Assembly: GCA_009841115.1 (NCBI GenBank)
Contig: VXML01000005.1
Span: 1-58,454, forward strand
Reading direction: 5' to 3'
Source: Gemmatimonadota bacterium
Lineage (GTDB): Bacteria; Latescibacterota; UBA2968; UBA8231
Length of the DNA stretch: 58,454 nt
Shown: positions 35,627 to 45,101 of the stretch, piece by piece
Position numbering within the stretch: the stretch's first letter is position 1
Layout of the letters: the number at the start of each line of letters is the position of its first letter
The notes under the pieces: generated by a model
What the model was told of the DNA's origin: nothing
Seen by the model: the letters and a program-made list of their open reading frames with translations, nothing else
Databases searched by the model: none
Made by a program: the position numbers and the translations under genes

Positions 35627-35645
35627 AACCTTGGAGGGAATTCCC

Positions 35646-38600
35646 ATGACTATCCAACGCATACCCTTACGCTGGATCCTGCCGTTGTTCCTTTTGTTGA
35701 GCCAAGCGAGAGCGCAGGAGGGATTTGAACTGACCGCCGACGGCGTGACCATAAATCGCGCCGCGCAGTGGGAACACTGGACGCGGCCCAAACACGCCGT
35801 GCGCATCGATCCCCAGACCCACGCCCTCACGCCGCGCCGCATCGGCCAATCGACCGACGCCATCTTAGACATCGATCGCTTCCAGACCCTGATCGGAGAC
35901 CAAAAGGCATACGAAAAGATAGTCAAGGAATTGAATCGCGCTGACCGCCCCGTACCACTCAACATCCGCATGGCTCCAGCCACGGTAGCCGGGGTACCGA
36001 TCGTCTATCTAAAGGCTAACACCAAGAAAAACATTGAGGTCGGCGATCCAATTATCTGGTACTACTATCACGGCGGCATCCGCCACGCTGGCACCAGCGT
36101 CGAAACCGCCGGCACCATTCTCGACGGTGATCCCACGACCTATTGGGAACCCAGCACCTTGGTCTCCCGCGCCGAATACAATGACCTCCCGCCGGCTGCC
36201 AAAGGACCTATCTACTTTATCGTCAAAGGCGACGATGGCCTAGAACGGCGAGTAGATGAAGCCACGTATGACGCCGCCGCCCCGGGTGATCGCCGCGTCG
36301 AATACCACAATCACTCGCTCGAAAACTGGACGGTCGATATCGATTTGGGGCGACTGGTTCCACTCTCCAAGGTGGTACTGCGCTTCCTAGATCCCAGCGA
36401 GGGCGAGCCTTTTCGCCAAGTGCGCTTGCTCGGAACGCCTTCGGACGCGCGGGGCGCGGATTTGTCGCTCATCGACCGCACCATTGCCCCGGTCGAAAAT
36501 CAAACCTCGGTGGAGTTCAACCTCGACCCAAACGACGAGGGTTTTTACCGACAACTCCACATCCTCCGCATCGCAGTCACCGACAGCAAGTTAGACAAAT
36601 TCGCGGTCGTGACGGAAGCCGAGTTCGCAGCCCTGCCACTCGACGAACAGGGCGGCATTGACTACCACATCGTCAACGCGGCGGGCACTGAGACCAAGGT
36701 CGCTCGCAGCATATACGAGGACGTCGCTCCCGAGCGCCGCGGTCGCCTCGTCCACTACCGGCGCGAGCGGCCCCGCCTAGCGGCGGTAGAAGTGTGGACC
36801 CAAGGCGACAACATCGCCCTCGACGTCGTCGACGGTGGCGGTAGCGTCGAACTAACCGGTACCTTCGGCGGCCTGCCCGGGTTTGACGGCCGCTATGAAA
36901 CCAACTTCCTCCAATTCGTCTGGTCGCCCGACCCCCGCTTTGAAGACCGCGGCATTATGACTCTCGACCTCGGCGCCCGCTTCTGGATCAACTACTTCCG
37001 CATGGTCGGCGGCATCAGCGGAGTCGATGAGATGGTGGTGCGCATCTCTGACGGATCGCGCGATTCCAACGGCAGCCTGAAATGGCGCGAGATGTACCGC
37101 CAGACAGGATCTGCACCAAACTCTACCCCGTGGTCGGGGGTATCAGTAGGTACGTCGGAGAGCGGGTTCGAAAAACTCGAGCAGGTGCGCTACCTCAACA
37201 GCCAGATATACACTAGCCAAGCGGGCCGCGCTGGCGGGTACAACACCGGCGACCGCATCCGCGAGGTACAGCTATTCGGCGAAGGCTACCCCTCTGAGGT
37301 CACGCTCACCTCGCCGATGATTGAGCTGCCCGGCTCGGTCATTCTCGGTCGCATCGAATGGGAGGCCGACCTGCTGGACTCCGAACGAGTCGATGTCCAG
37401 ATCCGCACGCGCACCGGCGACCGTCTCGTGGAAATCGTCGAGTACTACGGCAACGGCGGCGACCTCAAAACCGAAACCGATTACAACAACCTGCCGACCA
37501 GCTTTAAGGGGCCAGTCGTCAATCGGCTACAACCCGGCGGCGGCTGGAGCAGCTGGAGCCAGCGCTATACCCGCTCGGGTCAGCTCGTGACCTCCCCCAG
37601 CCCGCGTCGCTTCTTGCAGATCCAAGCGCGGCTGCTTTCCACCTCGCCCGACGTGGCGGCCAGCCTGCACTCCATTGCCGTGGAATTCCTGCCCCCGGTG
37701 GCGCATCGGACAATCGCCGAGATCTGGCCCAATACGGTCGAGCCACGGGAAATGAGCGAGTTCGAACTTTACCTAAAGCCCATCTTTGTCGAGCACCAGC
37801 CCGGAGGGCCACCCAGCCGGCGCTTTGACGAGATCCTGCTAGACGCCGCGCCCATAGAGACACTCTCTATCACCGACGTGGCTCTCGGCCACGAGGGGGA
37901 TTTTGACCGGGGGCAACCCCGCCGCCTCTTCTCCGCCTTCAGCGCGGATGTGCTGATCGACGCGGCCACTGGCGATTCCCTGAAAATCTTTCCGGCCGAC
38001 ACCGGCACCAGCCTGCGGTTGCTCCTCCCCGAAAAGGTAGCCCTGCAGACCGCCAGCGACGACACCCGCACCTATTATCGGGTCGTAACAGAGGAGGGCG
38101 AGCAGGTGCCCGTAGATGGCGACAGCCGCATCCTCAACGAGCTGACCTATCTCGGCCTGCCGCCCGAGGAGCAAGGCGACATCCTCTACTTCGCCCTGCG
38201 CGGCCGCGACGCCGACGGCAACCCCATTGCCGAAGCCGTAGAGGAGTTCGCATACCATAGCTTGGCCGATTCGCTTCAAGGCGAAATTCGCTACTTTCGC
38301 CGGTTAGTGGGCAAAGGCGGAGAATTCCCTTTTGACCAGCAGGGAAACCCATTGACCCAAGGCGCGTACAATGCCCTGCCCCGGAGTCAGCAAGGGTCCA
38401 TCGCCGCAGCCGGCGAACTGGTGAGGGTGCGCTTTCACGCCTCGGTGCTGCTCAACGGCACTACCGTAGATGCCGCAATCCGCGATTCAGCTTTTCCCGA
38501 TACCTACCAGCAAGTCGATCCAGGCGACGCTACAGCCCTGACGCCCGGCACCGCCCTGAGTATCTCCGTGCCCTTGTCCAACCGCGTCGTACAGGGCGTC

Positions 38601-38906
38601 GCCATCGCGCCGAATCCTTTTACCCCAAATGGCGACGGCACCAACGATCAAGCCCACATACGCTTTGCACTCGGCAACCTCAATGCCGAGCGCACCATCC
38701 AAGTGCGCATCTTCGACTTGGCCGGGCATTCCGTGTGGAGCGAACGACGACAGGGCTTTGGCGAGCAGATATTCACTTGGGACGGGCGCGGCGACGACGG
38801 GCAACTCGTGCCGCCAGGAGCGTATCTCTGCAAGATAGACGCCGACGTAGATGCAGCTTCTGCATCCCACACCAGTAAGACGCACTTGATCGGGGTGGCG
38901 TACTGA
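35646..38906 (+). CDS. Very large secreted surface protein with discoidin-like segments and FlgD-like Ig C-terminus (paralog 3 of 3)
   Basis: 1086 residues. ATG at 35646 has GGAGGG 7 nt upstream; a signal peptide (PLRWILPLFLLLSQARAQE) follows. Features shared with the other two paralogs: ILDGDPTTYWEPSTL, VDIDLGRLVPLSKVVLRFLD, FGEGYPSEVTLTS, VQIRTRTGDRLVEI, SPRRFLQIQARLLS, TIAEIWPNTVEPREMSEF, and the C-terminal NPFTPNGDGTNDQAHIRF, IFDLAGHSVWSER, WDGRGDDGQLVPPGAYL, IGVAY. Unique to it are five copies of an (E/A)YxxLPxxxQGxI insertion motif. Co-transcribed with the double-PpiC lipoprotein. Function unknown; presumably a cell-surface or extracellular binding protein. Confidence 0.8.
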   Translation: MTIQRIPLRWILPLFLLLSQARAQEGFELTADGVTINRAAQWEHWTRPKHAVRIDPQTHALTPRRIGQSTDAILDIDRFQTLIGDQKAYEKIVKELNRADRPVPLNIRMAPATVAGVPIVYLKANTKKNIEVGDPIIWYYYHGGIRHAGTSVETAGTILDGDPTTYWEPSTLVSRAEYNDLPPAAKGPIYFIVKGDDGLERRVDEATYDAAAPGDRRVEYHNHSLENWTVDIDLGRLVPLSKVVLRFLDPSEGEPFRQVRLLGTPSDARGADLSLIDRTIAPVENQTSVEFNLDPNDEGFYRQLHILRIAVTDSKLDKFAVVTEAEFAALPLDEQGGIDYHIVNAAGTETKVARSIYEDVAPERRGRLVHYRRERPRLAAVEVWTQGDNIALDVVDGGGSVELTGTFGGLPGFDGRYETNFLQFVWSPDPRFEDRGIMTLDLGARFWINYFRMVGGISGVDEMVVRISDGSRDSNGSLKWREMYRQTGSAPNSTPWSGVSVGTSESGFEKLEQVRYLNSQIYTSQAGRAGGYNTGDRIREVQLFGEGYPSEVTLTSPMIELPGSVILGRIEWEADLLDSERVDVQIRTRTGDRLVEIVEYYGNGGDLKTETDYNNLPTSFKGPVVNRLQPGGGWSSWSQRYTRSGQLVTSPSPRRFLQIQARLLSTSPDVAASLHSIAVEFLPPVAHRTIAEIWPNTVEPREMSEFELYLKPIFVEHQPGGPPSRRFDEILLDAAPIETLSITDVALGHEGDFDRGQPRRLFSAFSADVLIDAATGDSLKIFPADTGTSLRLLLPEKVALQTASDDTRTYYRVVTEEGEQVPVDGDSRILNELTYLGLPPEEQGDILYFALRGRDADGNPIAEAVEEFAYHSLADSLQGEIRYFRRLVGKGGEFPFDQQGNPLTQGAYNALPRSQQGSIAAAGELVRVRFHASVLLNGTTVDAAIRDSAFPDTYQQVDPGDATALTPGTALSISVPLSNRVVQGVAIAPNPFTPNGDGTNDQAHIRFALGNLNAERTIQVRIFDLAGHSVWSERRQGFGEQIFTWDGRGDDGQLVPPGAYLCKIDADVDAASASHTSKTHLIGVAY
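36171..38405 (+). repeat. Five dispersed copies of an intragenic repeat in the third surface protein
   Basis: Copies begin at 36171 (AEYNDLPPAAKGPIYFIV), 36615 (EAEFAALPLDEQGGIDYHIV), 37479 (DYNNLPTSFKGPV), 38139 (ELTYLGLPPEEQGDILYFAL) and 38361 (GAYNALPRSQQGSIAA). Three of them (36171, 36615, 38139) continue into a ~45-residue module with a G...Y.....(G)..R.YxR end. They interrupt the domains shared with the other two paralogs, so they behave as insertions within loops. Confidence 0.6.
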
Positions 38907-38919
38907 TATCGCCACCCCG
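38891..38919 (+). promoter_or_regulatory. Hairpin spanning a stop codon and the leader of the OPT-like gene
   Basis: CGGGGTGGCG (38891-38900) and CGCCACCCCG (38910-38919) pair perfectly around a 9-nt loop that contains the TGA stop (38904-38906) of the surface protein. The right arm ends 7 nt before the TTG start of the next gene. No T-run follows, so I favour a role in controlling initiation or coupling over termination. Confidence 0.5.
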
Positions 38920-38926
38920 CCATCCC

Positions 38927-40879
38927 TTGAGCGCGACTTCACCAACTTCACAGCGGCCCGGCCTCCGCGCCCTGCTCGTCGGTGCAGCCGGTGCTTGGGC
39001 CATTGGTGCTGGCGTCCCGTATTGCAACATGGTGCTCCACGGCTCTCGGATCGCCTCGTACTTCAATACGCCCGCCGCCATCATTCTCTTCTTCTTTCTG
39101 GTCTTTGTCGGCAACACGCTGCTGGGCTTCATGCGCCGCTCGTGGATGCTGAATCGGGCCGAGTTGGCGCTCATCTACATTATGTGGATCGTCGCCACCT
39201 CAATCCCCGAATGGGGACTTACCGCCTTTCTCCTGCCCGATATTACCAGCGTCATCTACTATGCCACCCCCGAGAACAACTGGGCCGAACTCCTCCATCC
39301 ACTCATTCCCGATTGGATCATCCCCCACCACGACTTCGACCAGATCAAGAACTTCTACGAAGGCGCGCCGCAGGGCCAAGGCATCCCGTGGGCGTTGTGG
39401 CTGTCCCCGCTGGCGTTTTGGGTACCTTTCGTGCTGGCACTCTACGTGGCGATGATTTCCATTGTGGTTGTCTTGCGCAAACAGTGGATCGAGAACGAAC
39501 GCCTAATCTTCCCGCTGGTCCAGCTCCCCATCGCCATGCTCCAAGAAGAAAATCAGCGCCCCGGATTACTCAACGCCTTTTTCAAAAATCCGCTGATGTG
39601 GATCGGCTTTGCCATACCCGCCTTCATCCAGAGCGTCAATGGTCTCAATCACTATTTCCCCTACTTTCCCCGCGTCGGTCTCGACAGCTCAGTTCCGCTC
39701 TTCCGCGACAGCATCCAGATTCCACTCCGGCTCAGCTTCCAGATGCTGGGCTTTTCCTACTTCGTCAATCGCGACATAGCCTTTGGACTGTGCTTCTTCT
39801 ATCTGCTCAACACCGTTCAGCAGGGAATCTTCAACGTACTCGGCGTCCAGAAGATCGATCCCGTACTCGGAGCCTACAGTACCTATACGGGTTCGATCGT
39901 CGTCCACCAAGGATTCGGGGCTGTCATCGCGTTAGTTCTCTTCGGCCTGTGGAACGCCCGCGACCACCTGCGCGCGGTCTGGCGCAAAGCGATCTCCGGT
40001 GCCTCCGACATTGACGACTCCGGCGAAATTCTCTCCTACCGGACTGCACTCTTGATGCTGGCGGGCAGCCTGACCTTTATGGGCGTGTGGCTCTGGCAAT
40101 CAGGGCTGCCCGCTTGGGTTACCCCCATCTATCTCTTTTTTGCTTTTGTGCTCTTCATAGGCATCACCCGCGTCGTTGCCGAAGGAGGCTTGGCCTTTAT
40201 CTTCGCGCCGATGATCGCCTCGGATTTTGTCGCCGCCGGCTTTGGCACCCGCACCATCGGCTCCTCCGGCGTCATGGCCTTGGCCTTTACATACATATGG
40301 GCCAGCGACATTCTCACCTTTGTCATGGCCTCCTGCGCCAATGGCCTCAAACTCGCCGAGGAGACGATAAAAAAAGGACGCCGCATCGTCTTTTGGGGCA
40401 TCCTCTTGGCCATCCTCGTGACTCTCTTTAGCTCGATTTGGGCCATCCTCGATCTAGGCTACCGCTACGGGGGAATCAATACCGATTCCTTCTTCTTTGG
40501 CGGCGCGGCGCGCTACCCCTTTGACAACGCCGCCGCGCGGCTGCAATCCCTCGACGGCCCGCATTGGGAAAACTGGATCTATACAGCCATTGGTGCCGGG
40601 GCCATGGTACTTTTGATGGCCGCCCGCCAGCACATATCTTGGTGGCCTTTCCACCCGTTGGGTTTTCCGATCAGTGCCGTCTTTGGCACGATGTTTTTTA
40701 GTGTATTCCTAGCTTGGCTCTGCAAGACGCTCGTCCTGCGCTACGGGGGGCCGGCGCTCTATCTCAAAACCCGCCCCTTCTTCATGGGCCTGATTCTCGG
40801 TCAGTTCGTCACGGCCGGCATCTGGTATGCCATAGACTATTGGGCCGGCGAAAGCGGCAACGCCGTAATGAGTTGGTAG
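38927..40879 (+). CDS. OPT-like polytopic membrane transporter (DUF6785-type)
   Basis: 650 residues, started from TTG at 38927 because no ATG or better start lies between the stop of the preceding gene and the first membrane helix. About 14 hydrophobic helices (for example AAIILFFFLVFVGNTLLGFM, VPFVLALYVAMISIVVVLRK, ALLMLAGSLTFMGVWLWQSG, IYTAIGAGAMVLLMAA). Conserved polar segments WMLNRAELALIYIMW, RLIFPLVQLPIAM, ITRVVAEGGLAFIFAP and WWPFHPLGFPISAVFG recall the oligopeptide-transporter superfamily proteins of unknown function found in Planctomycetes, Latescibacterota and Verrucomicrobia. Substrate unknown, possibly peptides or metal chelates. It follows the surface-protein gene by 20 bp. Confidence 0.75.
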   Translation: MSATSPTSQRPGLRALLVGAAGAWAIGAGVPYCNMVLHGSRIASYFNTPAAIILFFFLVFVGNTLLGFMRRSWMLNRAELALIYIMWIVATSIPEWGLTAFLLPDITSVIYYATPENNWAELLHPLIPDWIIPHHDFDQIKNFYEGAPQGQGIPWALWLSPLAFWVPFVLALYVAMISIVVVLRKQWIENERLIFPLVQLPIAMLQEENQRPGLLNAFFKNPLMWIGFAIPAFIQSVNGLNHYFPYFPRVGLDSSVPLFRDSIQIPLRLSFQMLGFSYFVNRDIAFGLCFFYLLNTVQQGIFNVLGVQKIDPVLGAYSTYTGSIVVHQGFGAVIALVLFGLWNARDHLRAVWRKAISGASDIDDSGEILSYRTALLMLAGSLTFMGVWLWQSGLPAWVTPIYLFFAFVLFIGITRVVAEGGLAFIFAPMIASDFVAAGFGTRTIGSSGVMALAFTYIWASDILTFVMASCANGLKLAEETIKKGRRIVFWGILLAILVTLFSSIWAILDLGYRYGGINTDSFFFGGAARYPFDNAAARLQSLDGPHWENWIYTAIGAGAMVLLMAARQHISWWPFHPLGFPISAVFGTMFFSVFLAWLCKTLVLRYGGPALYLKTRPFFMGLILGQFVTAGIWYAIDYWAGESGNAVMSW

Positions 40880-41012
40880 TTTAGCTCAGTTAGGTTCTGG
40901 ACAACCATGTAGCCGTCTGGCGGCAACGGCACCCCTGCGCTAACTTTATTTTTCTACGCGGAACCACGCTCCGCACCGCAACATCTATATAGCGATCCCA
41001 AGCCTAATCCCC
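40880..41012. other. Intergenic gap before the DUF4175 gene
   Basis: 133 bp. It holds a small GCCGT/ACGGC hairpin (about 40911-40929) and a TTTATTTTT run 20 bp later (40943-40951), too far apart for a convincing terminator. No clear promoter hexamers were found; the start at 41013 lacks an obvious Shine-Dalgarno. Confidence 0.3.
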
Positions 41013-44000
41013 ATGGACCATAGCGCACTCTCACCCCTTCTCACACACTTAGCCGCACTGCGCCGCCGCGCCTTGGGCCTAACCATATTCTCTGCGTTGG
41101 CCTTGGGTCTAGCCGCAGGCTTGATGTCTGTCTTGCTGTGGGTCCTGCTCGAAGCGCTTTTTTTTCTCTCGCCACCCTGGCGCACGGGCTTGGGAATCTT
41201 GGCACTTTTGAGTACCGGAGGGGTGCTGGCATTTGCTCTCAAGCGGCACTTACCCGTTCTCCTCTCGCAGCACCGCTTCGCCCTCTTCGTAGAAAGGCGC
41301 TGTCCCCCGCTCCAACAGCGGCTGATTAGCGCACTAGAGCTATCCGGCACAGACCCATCCCTTCACTCGCCCGCGCTGCTTGCGGCTGCGAGCGAGCGGG
41401 CCACCGCGCTCTTGCGCACCACCGACCCTTCCCAAATCCTCGACCGTCGGCCGCTCTACGCCTACCTGCGCCTGCTTGGCGGAGCAGTGGCCATCGCGCT
41501 TCTCTGCGGTGCGCTGTTTGGCGACGACCTCGCCCAAGCTGCCCAGCGCTGTGCCCATCCCCTCACCGCGTACGAGCGTCCGCCGCGCACCCTGATCACC
41601 GTCCAGCCTGGCGACCTCGAAGTCATCAAGGGCGACGACGCCACCCTACAAGTGCATTTTGCCGGCGACAAGCCGCGCCGCGCGCGCATCGAACGCCGCC
41701 CAAGTGCAGAAGCACCCTACCAGACCGAAGAACTCGTAGTCGATCGTGCCGACTCCGTCGCCTACACCTTTCCCCAGGTCCAGCGATCCTTCCACTACGC
41801 CATCGCAGTCGGCGACGACCGCTCGCCCGAATACGAGGTGCGCGTCATCGACCCGCCGGCCGTCAAGCGATTGCGCCTGCACTACCAGTACCCCGCTTAC
41901 AGCCAGCTACCCGACCGCATCGAAGAGGAAGGCGGCGACATCCAGGGCCTGCCCGGCACCCGCGTCGCCCTCGAAATCGCGGCCAACAAGCCCCTGTCCA
42001 AGGCCACCTTGGTCCTCGACGACACCTTGTCAATCGCCGCCCGGCTCGACGGTGCGACTGCCCGAGTCGCCTTCCAAATCGAGCGCACGGGTGCATACCA
42101 CATCGCCCTCGTCGATCGCAAGGGAGCGACAAACCGCGACCCCATCCGCTATGCCATCCAAGTGCGCGAAGACCAAAAGCCAGTGGTCGCCATTGTCGAT
42201 CCCGGCCGCGACAGCGACCTGCCCGAGTCCCTCAAAGTACTGCTCAAGGCCGAGGCCAGCGACGATTTTTCAGTCGAGGAAATCGCCTTGGTCTATCGAG
42301 TCAACAACGACTCCGAACAGCGCCGAGCTTTGCCCATCACCCCCCAGCGCGAGGTACTCATCAGTCACATCTGGGATCTCTCAGCCGCTAACCTCTTGCC
42401 CGAAGATCGCATCTACTACCACCTAGAAGCCCTCGACAACAATCAAGTTGCCGGCCCGCAAAAGGGTCAGAGCCGCCAGTACGTACTGCGCTTCCCCTCC
42501 CTGTACGAACTCTACTCAGAAGCCGACCAAGCCCAACAGGAACAACTATCCTCCTTGGATGAACTCGCGGCCGAAGGACAAGCTCATCAGGAGTACATCG
42601 AGCGGGTGCGCCGCGAGCTGCTCAAAAGCGAAGAACTAAGCTGGGAGCAAAAGAAGGAACTCGAATCAACACTCACAGCCGAAGCCGAGCGCGCCCGCGC
42701 TGTAGAAGAGCTAGCGGCTGAATTGGAGAAAACCATTGACTCCATGCAGGACGAGGGCACGGGCAGCGAAGAACTGCTCGACAAGCTCGACCACATCCGC
42801 GAACTCATGGGCGACATTGCCACCCCCGAAATGCAGCAGGCCCTCGCCGACCTACAAAAAGCCGCCAGCGATCCAGACCCCCGAGTCCTCGCCGAAGCCC
42901 TCAAGCGCTTTAACGAAGACCAGCAAGCCTTCCAGCAACGGCTCGACCGCACCATTGCCCTGCTCGAACAGGTGCGGACCGAGCAGCAGTTGCGCGCCAT
43001 CGTCGAGCAAGCCGCAGAACTAGCCCGACGCCAGAGCCAGATCAACCGCGAGCTTGCGGACGGCCAGAGCGGCCTGCGCCAGCAGCTACAGGAAGGCAGT
43101 TTGCAGCGCGACACCGAGCGGCTCGCCGAACAGCTCCAGGACCTGAGCGATTCCACAGCCGAGCAAAACCCCGCGCTCTCCGAACAGCTAGCACATCGCG
43201 CCGAGGACATAGAGCGCAAGGCACTCGCCGAGCGGATGCGTCAGATGGTGCGTCAGATGCGGGCCAAATCCCCAGGTGCGGCCCAGCAGAGCGGACAGGC
43301 GCTAGCCGCAGACCTCGACGCGCTAGCCGAGGACTTGCAGCGGATGCAAGACGAATACCTCGCCGCAGAAAAGGACCAACTCAGCCGCGAGTTGCGCCGC
43401 GCCATGCGCGATCTCGTCCAACTATCCCAACGCCAAGAGAGCCTGTTTGCCGACGCCCGCGCCCAAGACCAATTCGCGCTCATGCAAGGTACCAGCCACG
43501 TCGTGGAGCGCATCGCCGCCGTGGGGGAGCGCACCTTGGCCCTCGCTCCCGATTTACGCGCAACCGTCGGCTATGCCCTGCGCGAGATGCACGACGCAGC
43601 CCAACGCCTCGGCCAGCGCGACGTGCAAGGAGCGCGCCATTTCCAGCGCAAGGCCATGCGCTATCTCAATGAAACCGTGCTCCTCCTGCGCGAGAGCCTC
43701 GACAACCTCGCCAAAGCGCAGACCCCTTCGGCCTTTGCCGAGGCCATGCAGCAGCTACTCGGCCTCTCCGAACAGCAGAGCCAGCTCAACCAAGCATCCG
43801 AGCAGGCCATGGGCCAGATGCCGGGATCTTCACTCCAGCAGCAAATCGCACGCCTCAGTGCCCAACAGCAGGGCCTCATGCAGGCGCTCGACGAGATCGC
43901 CCGCTCGCTGCGCGGGCACCGAGGGGCGCAACAGCGCGTGCAGGCCATCCAAGACGAGATGCGGGACGTGCTCGCCGACTTGCAGCGCGGGCGGCTCACC

Positions 44001-44285
44001 CAGCGCACGCGGCAAAATCAGGAGCGCATCTACCAGCGCATGCTCGACGCCAGCCGCTCCATCCACAGCCGCGGCTTTGACGAAAAGCGGCGCAGCATCA
44101 CCGCCACCGACCAGCCCTACGTCGGCCCAACCGCCCTACCCGCCGATCGCGGACAGACGCCCGACCTGTGGCGCGAAGCCCTGCGCCAAGCGCTCGCCGG
44201 TCCTTATCCCGAGGAGTACCGCGCCTTGCTCCGGCGCTACTACGACCAAATCTACCAAGACCTGCAAGTGCGCGAAGCCCCATGA
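41013..44285 (+). CDS. DUF4175-like membrane protein with long coiled-coil C-terminal region
   Basis: 1090 residues. Three N-terminal membrane helices (about 22-52, 60-78, 154-170), then Ig-like beta domains (about 185-490; LITVQPGDLEVIKGDDATLQ, YQYPAYSQLPDRIEEEGGDI), then roughly 550 residues of Gln/Glu/Arg-rich helix with strong coiled-coil character (LAEQLQDLSDSTAEQNPALS, YLAAEKDQLSRELRRAMRD, QQQIARLSAQQQGLMQALDE). This is the layout of DUF4175 proteins, which accompany MoxR/DUF58 genes in several phyla. Function unknown; an envelope role is likely. Its TGA overlaps the next ATG (ATGA), and the TPR, surface, MoxR and DUF58 genes follow, so it heads that operon. Confidence 0.8.
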   Translation: MDHSALSPLLTHLAALRRRALGLTIFSALALGLAAGLMSVLLWVLLEALFFLSPPWRTGLGILALLSTGGVLAFALKRHLPVLLSQHRFALFVERRCPPLQQRLISALELSGTDPSLHSPALLAAASERATALLRTTDPSQILDRRPLYAYLRLLGGAVAIALLCGALFGDDLAQAAQRCAHPLTAYERPPRTLITVQPGDLEVIKGDDATLQVHFAGDKPRRARIERRPSAEAPYQTEELVVDRADSVAYTFPQVQRSFHYAIAVGDDRSPEYEVRVIDPPAVKRLRLHYQYPAYSQLPDRIEEEGGDIQGLPGTRVALEIAANKPLSKATLVLDDTLSIAARLDGATARVAFQIERTGAYHIALVDRKGATNRDPIRYAIQVREDQKPVVAIVDPGRDSDLPESLKVLLKAEASDDFSVEEIALVYRVNNDSEQRRALPITPQREVLISHIWDLSAANLLPEDRIYYHLEALDNNQVAGPQKGQSRQYVLRFPSLYELYSEADQAQQEQLSSLDELAAEGQAHQEYIERVRRELLKSEELSWEQKKELESTLTAEAERARAVEELAAELEKTIDSMQDEGTGSEELLDKLDHIRELMGDIATPEMQQALADLQKAASDPDPRVLAEALKRFNEDQQAFQQRLDRTIALLEQVRTEQQLRAIVEQAAELARRQSQINRELADGQSGLRQQLQEGSLQRDTERLAEQLQDLSDSTAEQNPALSEQLAHRAEDIERKALAERMRQMVRQMRAKSPGAAQQSGQALAADLDALAEDLQRMQDEYLAAEKDQLSRELRRAMRDLVQLSQRQESLFADARAQDQFALMQGTSHVVERIAAVGERTLALAPDLRATVGYALREMHDAAQRLGQRDVQGARHFQRKAMRYLNETVLLLRESLDNLAKAQTPSAFAEAMQQLLGLSEQQSQLNQASEQAMGQMPGSSLQQQIARLSAQQQGLMQALDEIARSLRGHRGAQQRVQAIQDEMRDVLADLQRGRLTQRTRQNQERIYQRMLDASRSIHSRGFDEKRRSITATDQPYVGPTALPADRGQTPDLWREALRQALAGPYPEEYRALLRRYYDQIYQDLQVREAP

Positions 44286-45097
44286 AAATACCCACTCTCA
44301 TCTGCGCGCTCGGCCTGTGGAGCGCGACTGCTGCGACCGCCGACCTGCAAGCACAAGTCGAGCAAGCGCGTCTATTGCTTGAACACGACGCACAGGCGGC
44401 CTGCACCGCCCTGCGATCAGTAGTCGAAGCCCCGCAACGCGGTCCGTGGACCGAACCGGCCCGGCTACTGATAGCCGAGTGCAGCCTGCGCCTCGGTGAT
44501 CTAGACCGCGCCGACCGCTTGTGGGCGGACTTGGAAAAGCGCGGCGGTCCGACTGCGTACGCGGCTCGCTATCACCGCGCTGAGCTGCTTTACTTCCGCG
44601 GCGACTTTGCCGCAGCTACAGCCGCCTTGGCCGCGCTGGCCGCAGCCGACCCAAGCCATGTCCTCGCCAACGATGTCCTCGCCCTGCTGGCCGTCTGCGA
44701 AGAGTACGCCGCGTCCGATGTCCTCGCCGATCTCAGCCGCGCTCAACTCTTAGAACGACAAGGGCAGAGCGAAGCAGCCGACGCGCACTGGGCTGCCCTC
44801 GAAGAGGATGCAAGTCTCGCCGAGTGGAGCTTGCTCATCCGCGCCGACCTGCGCGCCCAACAAGATCGTCTCGACGAAGCTATGACCCTGTACCAGCGCC
44901 AAATCGCTCGCTTCCCCCAAGGCGAGCACATCGTCGCCGCTCATCTCGGCCTAGCCGCGCTCTACGAGCGCCAAGGCGCGATTGAGCAAGCCCTCAAAAC
45001 CTACGAGACCGCACTCCTCCAGCACCCACACGATGCCCGCGCCCCAGAGGCGCGCCTACACATCGAGCGGCTCCGCCACTTGCGCGAAAGCGGCTGA
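44282..45097 (+). CDS. Exported TPR protein
   Basis: 271 residues starting in ATGA overlap with the DUF4175 gene. Signal peptide MKIPTLICALGLWSATAATA. The rest is helical with TPR-like repeats (AECSLRLGDLDRADRLWADL, YHRAELLYFRGDFAAATAAL, AALYERQGAIEQALKTYETA). BatE/BatC-like TPR proteins commonly join MoxR/VWA clusters, so a periplasmic scaffolding role with the neighbours is a reasonable inference. Confidence 0.8.
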   Translation: MKIPTLICALGLWSATAATADLQAQVEQARLLLEHDAQAACTALRSVVEAPQRGPWTEPARLLIAECSLRLGDLDRADRLWADLEKRGGPTAYAARYHRAELLYFRGDFAAATAALAALAAADPSHVLANDVLALLAVCEEYAASDVLADLSRAQLLERQGQSEAADAHWAALEEDASLAEWSLLIRADLRAQQDRLDEAMTLYQRQIARFPQGEHIVAAHLGLAALYERQGAIEQALKTYETALLQHPHDARAPEARLHIERLRHLRESG

Positions 45098-45101
45098 TCC
45101 C

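Noticed and set aside
35631..35645. Alternative TTG start for the third surface protein
   Set aside because: It overlaps the GGAGGG Shine-Dalgarno; ATG at 35646 is correctly spaced and followed by a signal peptide.
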